64,000 nucleotides of DNA from contig JBANDB010000017.1 in assembly GCA_037576215.1 (NCBI GenBank), forward strand, positions 248,001 through 312,000. Direction: 5' to 3'. Under the pieces are notes generated by a model. The model was not told the origin of the DNA. It saw only the letters and a list, made by a program, of their open reading frames with translations, and ran no database searches. The position numbers and the translations under genes were made by a program. This document shows positions 11,400 to 23,856 of this stretch, piece by piece. The DNA comes from Armillaria gallica. Its lineage: Eukaryota > Basidiomycota > Agaricomycetes > Agaricales > Physalacriaceae. The number at the start of each line of letters is the position of its first letter. Positions within the stretch are counted from its first letter, which is position 1.

Positions 11400-13709
11400 A
11401 TGAAAATCATCGACAAAATAACAGCGCACGATGGGCCTCATCCATTCTATTTTTTCGAGTTTTTTCCACCGCGAACGGATCAAGTCATGGTCCTCTCCTT
11501 ATCCGCCATCGCTGGGAACTGACTTGTACGGTCTTAACAGGGATTCGAGAACCTCCTTTCTCGTATATCCAGACTGTCAAATTTAAGGCCTATGGCAGTC
11601 AGCATTACCTGGGGAGCAGGTGGAAGCACCAGAGATCGCAGTCTGGACCTTGCGGGCTTGGCGCAGACAGAATATAATATCGACACCATTCTTCATCTCA
11701 CATGTACGAATATGATGCAAGGGATGGTGGATGATGCTTTGGCGGTATGTATAATGCCCTTTTCACAGCTGCCTCAAAATTAACACCTGATACTAGGGTG
11801 CGAAGAGCAGGAAGATTGAAAACATACTGGCTTTGCGCGGCGGTACGTCATATACGACCCTGGATTGTCACGTCAAATTTATCGATGGGCAGATCCACCG
11901 AGAGGGAAGGAGGAATGGATTCCTATTGATCCCCGTTTCCAACGCAGCGTTGACCTTGTTTCCTATATCCGTTCGTCGCCTCAATTCTCGTCCCAATTTT
12001 GCGTCGGTGTTGCTGGTTAGGTCTTCCGTGGCGTCTCTTTCCCTTCTGAACGATACCCGCAGCGTACCCCGATCGGCACCCTGATAGCCTCCACGACGAG
12101 GATACTGAAATTGAGTATCTGAAAGCAAAAGTAGACGCTGGTGCCGAATTCATTGTCACTCAGCTTTTCTACGATGTCGATCAATTCCTTCGCTGGGAGA
12201 AGGAGGTTCGAGCGAAAGGTCTCTGTTCTTGTCTAAAGCTGTTCTGAATTTGAAAGCTAACTCTTTGCAGGTATCAGTGTGCCAATCATCCCGGGCATCA
12301 TGCCGATCCAAACCTATTCGTCATTCTTGCGGCTAATCAAGCTTTGTGGCACAAGTGTGCCGTCGTTTATCATGTCAGACCTAGATCCCATCAAGGTGCG
12401 TACCTACTTGACCAGCATCAGAGAAATTATAACCATAAAGTAGCATGACGATCAACTTGTTAAAGACTATGGTGTCAAGCTGGCCGTCGGCATGATACGA
12501 CGACTGACTTCTGAAGGAAAGGTTCCTGGCGTGCACTTTAGTACTCTTAACCTTGAAAAGAGTGTACAGCGCGTTCTAGAGACTTTGCAATGGGCTGGTG
12601 CCCCGCCCCCAACTTATAATAAATTGATCGAGGTATTTGTCTCGTCCCATACCTTTAGTGCATTCCTGACATCTCGGCAATAGCAAGACACCCACGACGA
12701 TAGATCTGTCACACCGTCTTCTGCAAGCCGCGCGGCGAAATATGGATTGGCTACTATATCTACCACCGACGGCGAGGCTGGTAGTGGAGAGTTGAACAAT
12801 GCCGCTACATGGGACGACTTTCCTAACGGTCGGTTTGGTGACTTCAAGAGTCCGGCATATGGCGATCAAGACCCGTATGGCAACGTCGGAACTATAGTGA
12901 GTTACAAAACAGTAAAGTGTAATGAATATGTTTTGAGCCTTATGCTAGACTTTGGGCCCTTGGGGACACCCACAGACTATTAACGACCTAACTACAATAT
13001 TTTTGGATCATCTGCATTCGAAGATACCAACCACTCCATTCTCGCCTACGCCTCTATCTCCTGAATCGCTGACGATTCTTCCACACTTAGAGAAACTTAC
13101 AAAGCGTGGCTGGTGGACGGTGGGATCACAACCTGCTGTTGATGGTGCGCCATCGAGCGATGAGGTATTCGGATGGGGCCCTCGTGCCGGATTCGTATTT
13201 CAAAAAGGATTCGTAGAGTTCTTTTGCACTGAAGATGACTTGGACACCATCGAGAAGAAGGTAGCAGACAACGGGAAAGGATGGGTACACTGGTTTGCTG
13301 GCAACGCGAAGGTAGGCTGAAACTCACTGGCATGGATATTGCTAAAGATTGTCTTAGGGAGATTACCGAGGTAATATACCTGATGATGGAAGAAATGCGG
13401 TAACTTGGGGCGTTTTCACGGGCCAAGAGATCATACAGACGACGATTATTGAACGCGAATCGTTCCTGTCGTGGAAGGTATGAACATTTATTACTGAGCT
13501 CGGCGGTGTCCTTACACTCGCCCAAGGATGAAGCCTTCTCTATCTGGTCAGAATGGGCATCGCATTACCGCCCGGGGTCTGAAGAGAGGTCGTTACTGGA
13601 TTCGGTCAAGAAAGAACGATGGCTCGTTAGCATCACGCATCATGACTATAAGAACACAGAGGCTTTATGGACGTTCTTGTCCGACGTTACTGAAGCAACG
13701 AACATGTAG
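11400..13709 (+). CDS. MTHFR: methylenetetrahydrofolate reductase
   Basis: Reduces 5,10-methylene-THF to 5-methyl-THF, the methyl donor for methionine and hence SAM. Eleven exons: 11400-11483, 11541-11744, 11797-11842, 11893-12015, 12063-12218, 12271-12395, 12444-12632, 12684-12896, 12949-13311, 13358-13477 and 13527-13709. The product is 601 residues, the length of yeast Met13. Seen directly: MKIIDKI at the start, FEFFPPRTDQG with the catalytic Glu, VSITWGAGGSTRDRSLDLA, HLTCTNM, the FAD-site ITQLFYDVDQF-like strand (here FIVTQLFYDVDQF), and IPIIPGIMPIQ. The C-terminal half carries the eukaryotic regulatory domain (GWWTVGSQPAVDG, GWGPRAGFVFQKGFVEFF). Divergent from the RdRP gene. No defects. 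Confidence 0.96.
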
Positions 13710-13868
13710 TATAAAACTTGTACAAGCTCTTCAACATTGGGCCCAAACGTATCTAGTACATCTACCTTTGTACATGCAAAAACTGTCGTATAGAATTTCG
13801 TGGACTTGCCTATTGATACCGTGATCGTGGCGATCACTTGAGTGGTTTTGATCTCTTACCCAGCTACT

Positions 13869-15275
13869 ATGACCACACCCTTACCCCACCTATACGCCCG
13901 AGTACTCACTGCGGTGTCCGATGCCTACGACCTTCCCACCATTGAAGATTCGACACAGGTGTTTATTTGGAGTATCCTCAGATCGAACAGAGAATAACAT
14001 TCCTGCAGGATATCGTCAAGTCATGCATAGAGGATCTCCGCCAAATTCAAGCTCGAGTAGCCGACCTCGCGCTTTTCAGCAGCAACGAGACATTCGAGGA
14101 CATCTCCACGCAGGATCTAATCTACCTCACCGTACCCTATGTGTGTGCGGAAGTACAGGGACGCGTACGGACGACGGAGCGAGAAGATCGGTTTGTTTCC
14201 ATTATCCAAGCTCAAGTCCGTCTCTTTCTGTATCTTTTAGAGAGACCTGACTTGCAATACCCAGAATTACTATGAAACGTACTGCTCGGCCTTGGAGAAC
14301 TACGGCATAGTTACAGAGGGAGATTCGAAGCTGTTTTCGCGTAACGCCCCCAATGCTGCAAGCAAACGAGAACAGAAGATACAGCAATACCGGCATGAGA
14401 AGGATTTGCGTACGAGGATAGAGGTGCGTTGCTTTTCTAATGCATATATCGACGCTTACATTCTGCTAGGTCATTCGCAAACGCAGAAGGCAACAGCCTA
14501 CTGAAGAGTCAGCGTCTAGCACCACCGATTTTATTCTCATTCGTTCCCTCCTCCCTTCTGCAACTGCCTCTGGAGACGAAGACGAAGACGACGAAGTGCT
14601 ACGGGAAACAACCCTTCTTCTTTTACGTCTTTTCTTCTCTCTTTCCAAGACTCAGCTCGCGCACATTGATACAGAGTTGCAGCTTTTGAAGACAGCACCC
14701 CCGCCACTTCCATACTCACCAAGGCCCGACGACAATGATCCAAGAAATAAAGATCAGGAGAGGCAGGACGAGGACATGTGGAAGCTGGATGCCCCGAAAC
14801 CTAATCCGAGTGGTGGACCGTTGCTGGATCCTGCAGGAAAGGTCTGCTATTCAGTGGATTTAAGTGTATCACTTACTAACCGCGCTATGTAGCCTCTTCG
14901 ACCATTCACGATTCTCCCTTCAGGCGCGTCGGATCGTGCTCGCCATCAAGCACAGGTTTTCGCGCCGGGATACAATTTGCCGACAATGACTATCGACCAG
15001 TATCTTGAAGTGGAGAGGCAGCGGGGTAATATTCTTTCTGGAGGAGGGTGCGTCGGCTGCTGTGACGTTTTCATCCTCTACATTAACATATGCCTTTTAG
15101 CCCTGGCTCTGAAAATATGCCAACATCATCCGAGCAGCTAGCTATGGATGCCGAAATGGATGGCACGGTTGAAGGAGAAGCAAAAGCAGAAGAGAAGAGG
15201 CTTAAAGATGAGAATTGGGCCGGGTTCACTGATGAGAACCCGAGAGGTGCTGGGAACACAATGAATCGAGGCTGA
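13869..15275 (+). CDS. TAP42: Tap42/alpha4 PP2A-associated regulator
   Basis: Binds the catalytic subunits of PP2A-type phosphatases. In yeast it is the effector through which TORC1 controls nitrogen and stress responses. Six exons: 13869-13958, 14009-14215, 14265-14423, 14470-14841, 14893-15047 and 15101-15275, giving 1158 nt or 385 residues. Diagnostic blocks are LALFSSNETFEDISTQDL, LTVPYVCAEVQGRVRT, REQKIQQYRHEKDL, and the C-terminal KPLRPFTILPSG followed by LPTMTIDQYLEVE. An acidic GDEDEDDE stretch sits before the last helix region. The 3' end of this gene recurs in decayed form within the permease array downstream, so this locus donated the left edge of the duplicated unit. Confidence 0.95.
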
Positions 15276-15727
15276 TTGACGAAATTGGAAGAAGAAGAAT
15301 AATTGGAAGAAGAAGAAGAATGGTTTGCTGCATTGCTGTATGTATTCCCTCGTCTGTAGTCATTAATCGTGGAGCGTCATTATTCAGAGCACAGATCGAA
15401 AGTTCACTCAACCAACCATATGATCTCCATAACTTGGTTCAACAGAATCGACGATTATGGAGACAATTCCGACAGCGAATCTAATGTCACTTTCAGGGCC
15501 GGAACCATAGGTGTGTTAACAAGAGTGGCATCTTGAAAGGATTCTAGTCTGCCCCGGTCATTAACCGTCCGAGCTGAAATTAACGCTGGAGCGTAATCAA
15601 CTGGAATTCGACTTTAGAACCGCAACTGCTCCTATCTTCGCTTGGTACGAAGTCGCTTGCACGAAGCTTACGTCCTTCGTCAGGCGAAACTGGACCATCC
15701 TATAAGCGACTCGAGGACCCCCAGTGA
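15276..15727. other. TAP42 3' flank, related to permease promoters
   Basis: After the TAP42 stop comes a purine-rich GAAGAAGAAGAAT repeat near 15288-15320. The stretch at about 15330-15415 aligns by eye with 15845-15945 in front of permease A. Shared features are TGTATGTATTC/GGTATGTATTC, CTGTAG, a CAGAGNACAGATC block, and AACCAACCATAT matching the promoter CCAAT region AACCAATCACA. I read this as the remnant of a permease promoter that once followed TAP42 directly. The stretch 15440-15700 shows nothing I recognise. Confidence 0.5.
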
Positions 15728-15807
15728 GGAGGCTCAAGGACGGGTACTTGGTCGGATACACGGATGAAAACCCGAGAGGTGCTGGGAATACCATGAATCG
15801 GGAGTGA
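15728..15807 (+). pseudogene. TAP42 3'-end fossil 1
   Basis: A copy of the last coding bases of TAP42. The 18-mer CCCGAGAGGTGCTGGGAA is identical at 15239 (TAP42) and 15771 (here), and the flanks GGCTCAAGGA...GGTC...GATGAAAA and the following ATGAATCG...TGA also align. Only the final 25 or so codons are present. It is the best preserved of four such fossils and sits upstream of permease A. Confidence 0.85.
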
Positions 15808-15931
15808 AGAAATATCTAGATACGAGGACGAACGCCTCATTGTATCACGGTATGTATTCTCTCTGTAGACATGAGGCCTTTAATCACGGAACCTTGGCAC
15901 TCCAGAGAACAGATCCAAATCTCTGTCTCAA

Positions 15932-16087
15932 CCAATCACACATCTTATTCTATAACGGCATTTCGGGGCTATCAGCAAGTCACCACTGATATCGGGTCCA
16001 ATACTAAAGGCTCCTCGCTTCGATTGTGGGTCGGACACATATGGTTTTATCGTCTCATCACACTGGACCTTGACCATGTATAAATAA
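15932..16087 (+). promoter_or_regulatory. permease A promoter elements
   Basis: CCAAT box at 15932-15936 (in ACCAATCACA), GATATC palindrome at 15988-15993, and TATAAATAA at 16079-16087, about 47 bp before the ATG. The same three elements recur in the same order before copy B and fragment b', and in variant form before C, D and E. Confidence 0.55.
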
Positions 16088-16133
16088 TGACGTGAAGGCT
16101 CGTCTGTCCTGTGACTCTGCAGCCTTTTCTGTC

Positions 16134-18514
16134 ATGCTCGAAAAAGATAGCCCCACAGAAACACTTTCTCTCTCGACGGGTGTGGACAACGATGAGGGAT
16201 TGCTCGCCAGTCTCGGGTATAAGCAAGGTACTTCACAGTTCCTTCGTTTATTCATGCTAGTCCCTGATACTCTTCTCTAATCCAGAGCTCAAGAGACAAT
16301 TCAAACCGCTCGAGATTTTCGGGATTGCTTTCAGCATTATTGGGATTGCACCTGCGTTATCGTACGTTCTGTTTATGAACCCTAACTATGGACATCTACC
16401 TCATGGACCGTGTAGATCTGTACTCATCTATTCCCTCCCCAATGGAGGCGCGTTTGCAATGGTCTGGGGTGTAAGGAACATTCTTTTACAGGGAGTATCG
16501 GAATAACGAATGCTTCACTCCTAGTGGACCGTATGTTCTATCTTCATTGCTGCAATTGCCCTCGCCATGGGAGACCTAGCGTCGGCGGCACCAACATCCG
16601 GTGGACTCTATTACTGGACCTTCATGTTCTCGTCGGAGAAATGGCGCTGTTTTTTATGTTGGATCGTTGGGTGTATGGTTCACATAAACCAGCGTCGCAG
16701 ACCACTGGCACTGACTTGAAGTAGATTCTAACACCATCAGTAATGTGGCTAGTGTGGCGAGCATTGACTGGGGCTGTGCCCTACAAATTATGGCGGCTGT
16801 CAGTATCGGGTCGGATTTGACTTTCGAAGCGACCGTCCCTCAGACTTTGTACGTTATCTCGTAATTCACCGACTTGCGAACCTGACGAATCCATGCAGTG
16901 GCTTGTATTGCGCGCTTCTTCTCTGCCATGCCTTGATATGCAGCATCAATCCTAGATTTATGGCTAGATTGCAAACATTCTTCGTGATACTCAATATCCT
17001 GTACGTTTCTTTGCATTGTCAGGTCTTTGGCTCAACGGACTCCTCCACTCCAGCCTGTGCTTCGCGATCATCATAGGCCTCCCAGCAGCGACTCCCAAAG
17101 AATTCAGAAACGACGCAAAATTTGCATTCGAGGACTTCACTAATGGTTAGTTTTCACGCAGGGAATCTTCATTGGCTCACCATGTTAACTAGTATCCGGA
17201 TGGCCCAACGGATTTGCATTCATCCTCAGCTTTTTAACCCCCTTATGGGGTGTCGGTGGGTCTTGCGCATTGTGCAAATGACTTCTTGGCTAATATATTT
17301 TAGGATGCTTTGATGCTCCCGTCCATATGAGCGAGGAAGCCACCAATGCCAGCATAGCCGTTCCGATGGCTATCATTTTCTCCACCTTCGCCGCTACCGT
17401 CCTCGGCTGGGGTGAGTTTTCCTGCCACTATACTACCACCGTTCCTTGGCAGCTAACGAACCTTCGTCGCGAAGCCATGAATATCTCGTTAGTCTTTTGC
17501 ATGGGCCGGGATTACCAAACCATCATTAATAGCCCCATCGGCCAACCCATGGCCACTGTGCGTAACTTCCGGTCTTATTCATGCAACGCTGCACATGTAA
17601 CGAATTCATCTGCTGATAGATACTTTTCAATTCCTTCGGAAGGACCGGAACTCTGATTGTATGGTCGTTCATCATCTTGGCGCAGTAAATGTTCCGCGGC
17701 CGTCAATCCTTATCTTCTCATCTGATATCAACAATTAGGTTCGCCATTGGTGCAGGTATCGTAAGTCCTAGCGATGGCATCATACGGCATCAAAACTGAC
17801 CTAGAATTTAGTTGACTACATGTTCTCGACAGGTAACTTGATTATCTTGCCTTTCCCGCTCCACTCGCATTGATGCTCAGAAACTCCAGATTTTTGCGTT
17901 CTCCCGAGACGGAGGCTTTCCACTCTCTCGATGGGTATACTACGTCAATCCTCGAACTAGGATTCCGTCTCATGCTGTGTGGTTTGGGACATTCTTGTCC
18001 CTCCTACTCGGAATCCTTGCTTTCGCTGGTGAGAACGCTATCGGAGCGGTCTTTTCGCTAGTAATTACTGGACAATATGTGTCATATTCCATCCCGATGG
18101 CAGCGAGATTTCTTGGCGGAAAGACGGTGCAGCCAGGCCCTTTCCGATTAGGCCGTTTTGTCAGTCATTTTATGTTCGCGCACCGTTCAAGGTGACTGAT
18201 GTAACTCCTGTAATACCAGAGTCTACCAGTTGCTGCGATTGCCGTCATCTGGATGATTTTCATGACTGTTGTGTTCATGTTTCCCCTTACACCCTCTCCC
18301 GGGGTAGGCAATATGAATTACACAGTTGTAGTACAAGGTCAGTTTCTTCCAATGAGCGATTTGGTGCGTTGACGCAGGGCTTGCAGGTGGCGTTCTGGTG
18401 CTTTCCGCCGTCTACTTTTACTTTCCAAAATATGGCGGGATGTATTGGTTCAAAGGACCGGTCTCAACGGTCGAGGCACCTGCGGTACAGGTCAAGTACG
18501 ATGAAAAAGAATGA
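16134..18514 (+). CDS. amino-acid permease, APC superfamily, array copy A (type I)
   Basis: Predicted 12-helix plasma-membrane transporter of the amino acid/choline (ACT) branch, related to fungal GABA and amino-acid permeases; substrate unknown. Sixteen exons join in frame to about 523-525 residues with no stop or frameshift. Hallmarks: LGYKQELKRQFKPLEIFGIAFS before TM1 (split here across two exons), LPNGGAFAMVWGW, the ACT signature SAAPTSGGLYYW, HMSEEATNASIAVPMAI, SRQIFAFSRDGGFP, PMAARFLGG, and the loop PGPFRLGRF before TM11. The N-terminal tail of about 30 residues is hydrophilic. The last intron has a normal GT donor at 18338 and two in-frame acceptors 9 nt apart. Best length match is 523 with the downstream acceptor, which is the one conserved in all copies. 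Apparently functional. Confidence 0.88.
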
Positions 18515-20186
18515 TATGCCAGTAGACGGGGTCTCGACCACTGCATATATCGGGAGCAACGGATCCTTATTCGTCTACAACGTTACTATGGGCATATTGA
18601 TATTACATTTCGAATGACTGACACATGAATGCGGAGATTCATTGAAAGACTCCAGCGTACCCTGCAGTAGCTCACCTATGGACAAACAATTCAGTGGTCC
18701 ATCCAAGGCAGCTGTCGGATACTGAGCATTTGTTCTCCTTCGACGTTTCCAGAGTTCGTAAAGAACCGGCGTCGGCGCAGCGCACGATGACGAGACTTGC
18801 CGTATTCGGTGACCCCCATATAATTTAATATTTATGGGTATACACATCCAAGGGGAGACTAGGACAAGAACATGAACACTTCATCAACCCACAGCTGCAT
18901 CATGCAGATATAGTAACAACGTCAATAGCCAGACCCTCAATTCGGCATTGTAGCCACCAGTTGGAAGTAAATTAAGTATTTCCGAGGAGAGTAGCCGATG
19001 TTCAAATTCCCTGTGCTTGAAGGACCGTGGAAGCCTTATCGCTCCAGGTCAGACCCGTGTTCACCTCAAACCTCGTTATATGCGTCTAAAAACTCCTGAA
19101 TCTCGCTGTTTGTGGTAGAAGACGAACCGGAAAACGAGGTGCCAGCTTTAGACATGGCCTAGTCCACGTCACCAATAATGGTGAGAGGTAGCAATTCCCA
19201 ATAATGGAACCGTCGGGACGCAGGAGCTTGGGCTTCTATGATTCTTGCTGGAGTCATGTGGGCCTGGCCATCTCCCGTCGCTATCTTGTTGTGGGCCCCT
19301 CAATGGGATACTGGAAACTCTGATAGCCTCCTCTTACCCTTTTGCGCCGCCGTGAGGCCAACAAAAAGGACATGTCTGACATCGACGGGAATTCTCCAGA
19401 AAACGTTCGCATGGCTGCCTCAAATCCATCGACCGAGTGCGCAGCAGAAGGATGTTCGGAGACACCGTGGCAAGCCATAGGTGACACAACACGTAAGAAG
19501 TCTTCGGCCGCTGCGGTGAGCAGCGCTACACTGTTACCCGCAGCAGGAACAACTCTCGCGCCCACAGGTGTCGTTTTGGGAATCGCCTCGTTGTCCTGCA
19601 CAAACGCAGGGCAGAAGGTATGGCCAGAGGCTTCATTCGAGAATAAGAAAGGTCGAGTAATCTGCGAAAGAAAACGAGGTAGACTGATTAGACGACTGTC
19701 GACGAGTACGACGCGGAGCGGTGATGGAAGTAGGAAGCAAAGCCATATGGGATCATGTGATGATCGACGCGTGCTTGAAGTTGAATCAACCAGTGAATCA
19801 ACACTGACAGCCTCGTGGCAGGTCCGATGCCTGTCCTGCACTTCTAGGAAAAGTGAGCGGTAGTAGAGAAGCTATCCTGTTCTACGATCTACACGTTACG
19901 ACTCACTGAATTTCCCCGGTAAACATAAAGCCTTCAATCGCAATTTAATCATGGCACTCCACACTGCCCAGAGCACAGATCCAACTGTATGTCAACCAAT
20001 CACATATCTTCCCCTACTTCCGGGGCTAGCAAATCACCACTGATATCGGGCTCAATAGGGCTCTTCGCTTTGACTGTCTGGCTGACAGATATGGCATTAT
20101 CGTCTCATCACGCTGGACCGTGAGCCTCTTGTATAAATAATGACGTGAAGGATCGTTTGTCCTGTGACTCTGTACTCTTTTCTGTC
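18515..20186. other. array spacer between permeases A and B
   Basis: Homologous to the spacer after copy B at several points: AATTAAG...ATTTCCG near 18970 against 23058, CATCGCTCCAGG-like text near 19040 against 23140, and ACCGAGTGCGCAG near 19430 against 23227. About 280 bp at 19150-19430 are absent from the B spacer. Two long open frames overlap on opposite strands (19342-19863 plus, 19281-19841 minus), neither with a recognisable domain. The last 200 bp form the copy B promoter. Confidence 0.5.
19996..20140 (+). promoter_or_regulatory. permease B promoter elements
   Basis: CCAAT at 19996-20000 in AACCAATCACATAT, GATATC at 20042-20047, and TATAAATAA at 20132-20140, 47 bp before the ATG. 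Nearly identical in order and spacing to copy A. Confidence 0.55.
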
Positions 20187-22550
20187 ATGCTCGAGAAAGA
20201 TAATCAGATTCATACAGAAACACTTTCGCTTTCGACGGGTGTGGACAACGACGAGGGATTACTCGCCAGCCTCGGGTATAAACAAGGTACCTCACTCTAC
20301 CTTCATTCATAGGCTAACTGATCCCCGACCCCCTTCTCTAATCCAGAGCTCAAGAGACAATTCAAACCGCTCGAGATTTTTGGGGTCGCTTTCAGCATTA
20401 TTGGCGTTGCACCTGCGTTTTCGTAAGTTCTGCCTATAGAGCCCAAGCTATCTCGATTCTCATGCACTGCCTAGATCTGTACTCATCTATTCCCTCCCTA
20501 ATGGAGGTGCGTTTGCGATGGTCTGGGGTGTAAGGATCGTTATTTTGCAAGGAGTATCGGAATAACGAACCCTTCACTTCTAGTGGACTGTATGTTCTAT
20601 CTTCATTGCTGCAATTGCCCTCGCCATGGGAGACCTAGCTTCGGCGGCACCAACATCCGGTGGACTATATTACTGGACGTTCATGTTTTCGTCGAAGAAA
20701 TGGCGTTGTTTTCTATGTTGGATCGTAGGGTGTATGGCCTAAATCGTCGCCGCCTTCCACTAGCACTAAATTGACGTAGATTCCAATACCATCAGTACTG
20801 TGGCTAGCGTGGCGAGCACTGACTGGGGATGTGCTCTACAAATTATGGCGGCGGTCAGCATCGGATCCGATCTGACATTTGAAGCGACAATCCCCCAAAC
20901 TTTGTGCGTTTTCTCGTAATCACTGACTTTCGGTTGACAATCCATGCAGTGGTTTATATTGCGCGCTTCTTCTCTGCCATGCTCTAATATGTAGCACCAA
21001 TCCTAAATATATGGCCAGATTTCAAATATTCTTCTTGATACTCAATATCCTGTACGTTCCTTTGCATTTTCAGGTGTTTTGGCTCAATGGACTCCTCCTA
21101 ACTCCAGTCTGTGCTTCGCGATTATCGTTGGCCTTCCAGCAGCGACTCCCAAAGAATTCAGAAACGACGCAAAATTTGCCTTCGAGGACTTCACCAACGG
21201 TCGGTTCTTAGAAAGGAAATTTCATTAGCTGAGAGCTCATGTTGACTAGTATCTGGATGGCCGAACGGATTTGCGTTCATCCTCAGCTTTCTAACCCCTT
21301 TATGGAGTGTTGGTGGGTCCTGTTTATTGTGTAAATGCTTTCTTAGTTAATATACATAGGATGCTTTGATGCTCCTGTCCATATGAGTGAAGAAGCCACC
21401 AATGCCAGCGTAGCCGTCCCAATGGCTATCATTTTCTCCATCCTCACGGCTACCATCCTCGGTTGGGGTGAGTTTCCCTACCACCATATCACCGACCTAC
21501 GTTGGCAGCTAACGAACGTTTCTACGAAGCCATGAACATCTCATTAGTCTTCTGCATGGGTCGGGATTATCAGAGTATCATTGATAGCCCCATCGGCCAA
21601 CCTATGGCCACTGTGCGTGACCAACAGTCCTATTCATGTGCTGCACATGTAACGAACGAATCTGCTGATAGATATTTTTCAATTCCTTCGGAAGGACTGG
21701 AACTCTGATTGTGTGGTCGTTCATCATCTTGGCACAGTAATTGTCTCAAGTTCATAAAACCTTACGTTCTTATCTGATGCCAACAATCAGGTTTGCCATT
21801 GGTGCAGGTAGCGTAAGTCCCCCGATGGCGTTACGCAGCATCAGAACTGATTGGTAGACAGTTGACTGCATGTTCTCGGCAGGTAACTTAAAATGTCTCC
21901 CTTCTCCCCGCCCCGCTCGTATTGATGCTCAAGACTTCAGATTTTTGCGTTCTCCCGAGATGGAGGCTTTCCACTGTCTCGATGGATATACTACGTCAAT
22001 CCTCAAACTCGGACCCCATCTCACGCTGTGTGGTTTGGAGCGTGTTTGTCCTTCCTACTTGGGATTCTTGCCTTTGCTGGTGAGAACGCTATCGGGGCTG
22101 TCTTTTCGCTGTTCATTACTGGACAATATGTGGCATACTCCATTCCAATGGCAGCGAGGTTTCTTGGCGGACAAACAGTGAAGCCAGGTCCTTTCCGGTT
22201 AGGTCCTTTGGTCAGTCCTTTTATCGGTTCGAAGGTGATTGATGTAACTCCTGTAACCTTAGAGTCTACCAGTTGCTGCGATTGCCGTCACTTGGATGAT
22301 CTTCATGACTGTTGTGTTCATGTTTCCCCTTACGCCCTCTCCCGGGGTAGGCAACATGAACTACACAGTCGCAGTACAAGGTCAGTTTCTTCCAATGAGT
22401 AATTCGGCAGCTGACGCAGGGCTTGCAGGTGGCGTTCTGGTGCTTTCCGTTGTCTACTTTTATTGTCCTAGATATGGCGGGATGTATTGGTTCAAAGGAC
22501 CGGTCTCAACGGTCGAAGCACCTGCGATGCAGGTCAAGGACGGCGAATAA
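20187..22550 (+). CDS. amino-acid permease, APC superfamily, array copy B (type I)
   Basis: Same 16-exon architecture as copy A and open throughout. Type I marks: MLEKD at the start, KRQFKPLEIF, FAIGAGS-LTACSRQ across introns 12 and 13, and a GG(F)PLSRW loop. One visible change in the substrate-side loop is SSKKW instead of SSEKW. The C-terminus is shorter, ending QVKDGE. The 3' half is almost identical to fragment c' at 27.3-28.1 kb, which points to a recent duplication or conversion. Donor of the last intron is a normal GT. Likely functional; substrate unknown. Confidence 0.87.
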
Positions 22551-23789
22551 GTACATGGGGTCTCGACCTTGTATAAGAAACAAATTATTATTCTTGCACG
22601 ACGTTTTTATGAGCATATTGATATTACATTACGAGCGACTAACACGATTCATTGAATGACTCAAGCGAGTGGCTCACTTATGGACTAATAGTTCGGTGCG
22701 GTACATCCAAGCAGCTGCCAAATGCCGAGTAACTATTCTCCTTCGACCTTTCCAACAAAATTATAGTTCGTAAAGAACTCCATCCTAACTAGTTGAACAC
22801 GGCGTCGGCACGATGATGAAGGAAACACGTCGTTTTGAGGGTAAAAGTTGGAACACAATTTTCGCATACCAACTAAGTAAGTAAGATGTCAATACATCAG
22901 ATCCTCGCATCGCATCCGACTGTCGTTTAACCCGTATAAGTATACGCATCTACAGGAAGACTAAGAAGAGAACATACAAACAGAATCAGCCCAAACAATA
23001 GCCAATCTATGTCAGAGTCCTCAATTCGGCATGGTAACCACCGGTTAGACGAAGCAAATTAAGGACTTCCGTAAAGAGCGCCCAATGCTCAAATTCAATG
23101 GTCAGTCCATGCCGACCGCCGAAGCCTCAGAGTCATCGCTCCAGGCCAGGTCATCAGTCCCGTGTTCAGCCCGAACCTCGTAATGTGCATTGCTTGCGTA
23201 GAAGACTCGGACGAACGAGGTGCCGACCGAGTGCGCAGAGGAATGTTCAGAGACACAAGTCAAAGGCGACACAACCCTCGCAACCTAAAAGGTCTTCAGC
23301 TGCTGCGGTGAGTAGGTAGGTGGGCTAGACAAAAGCCGACTCTTGGGCAGAGCAAGTAGGAGGCAAACCCAATCGGACGGGATCATGTGATGATAAACGC
23401 GTGTCAGTGACACTCAACACTGAACTTCCTGCCGTGCCCTCTATTCCTCTCCTACACTCTTAGAAAAAAGCAAGAAGTACCGGAGAAGCTGTCCTGTTCT
23501 CCAACCTACACATCGCGGCTCACCCGGGTATACATTTTACTAGTAAAATTAAAGCCTTTTTGACTCGTGGCACTCCACACCGCCCAGAGAACTGATCCCT
23601 ATATGTCAACCAATCACACTTCTTATCCTATAACGACACTTCCAGGGTTATTGAATCACCTCCACTGATATCCGGCTCCAGAGGGCCCTTCGCTTCGACT
23701 GTCTTTATCGTCTCATCACGTTGAACAGTGAGCTTGATAAATGACGATGTGAATGCTCGTCTGTCTTGCGACTCTGCAGTCTTCCTGTC
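22551..23789. other. array spacer between permease B and fragment b'
   Basis: Matches the spacer after copy A over much of its length, including ATTGATATTACATT just after the stop and the ACCGAGTGCGCAGAGGAATG region near 23227. The last 180 bp are a permease promoter copy: CCAAT at 23610-23614, GATATC at 23667-23672, and a weak GATAAATGA at about 23738. No gene recognised. Confidence 0.5.
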
Positions 23790-23856
23790 ATGCTCGAGAA
23801 GGATAACCACACAGAAACTCTTTCTCTTCTGACGGGCGTGGACAACGATAAGGGAT
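23790..23856 (+). pseudogene. truncated permease fragment b' (type I N-terminus)
   Basis: Starts like copies A and B (MLEKDNHTETLSLLTGVDND) with a preserved promoter in front. After about 22 codons, at GGGATCG, the sequence jumps straight into TAP42 fossil 2, losing all membrane segments. The junction CGTCAGAAGTGGGTCGG is shared with fossil 3 at 28541, so the break is a deletion joining a permease start to a TAP42 tail. Could encode only a short useless peptide. Confidence 0.85.

Noticed and set aside
19281..19863. Two long overlapping open frames on opposite strands (186 and 173 codons) between permeases A and B
   Set aside because: Neither shows a domain, plausible start context or conservation in the matching spacer after B, where the frames are broken. 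Likely chance.
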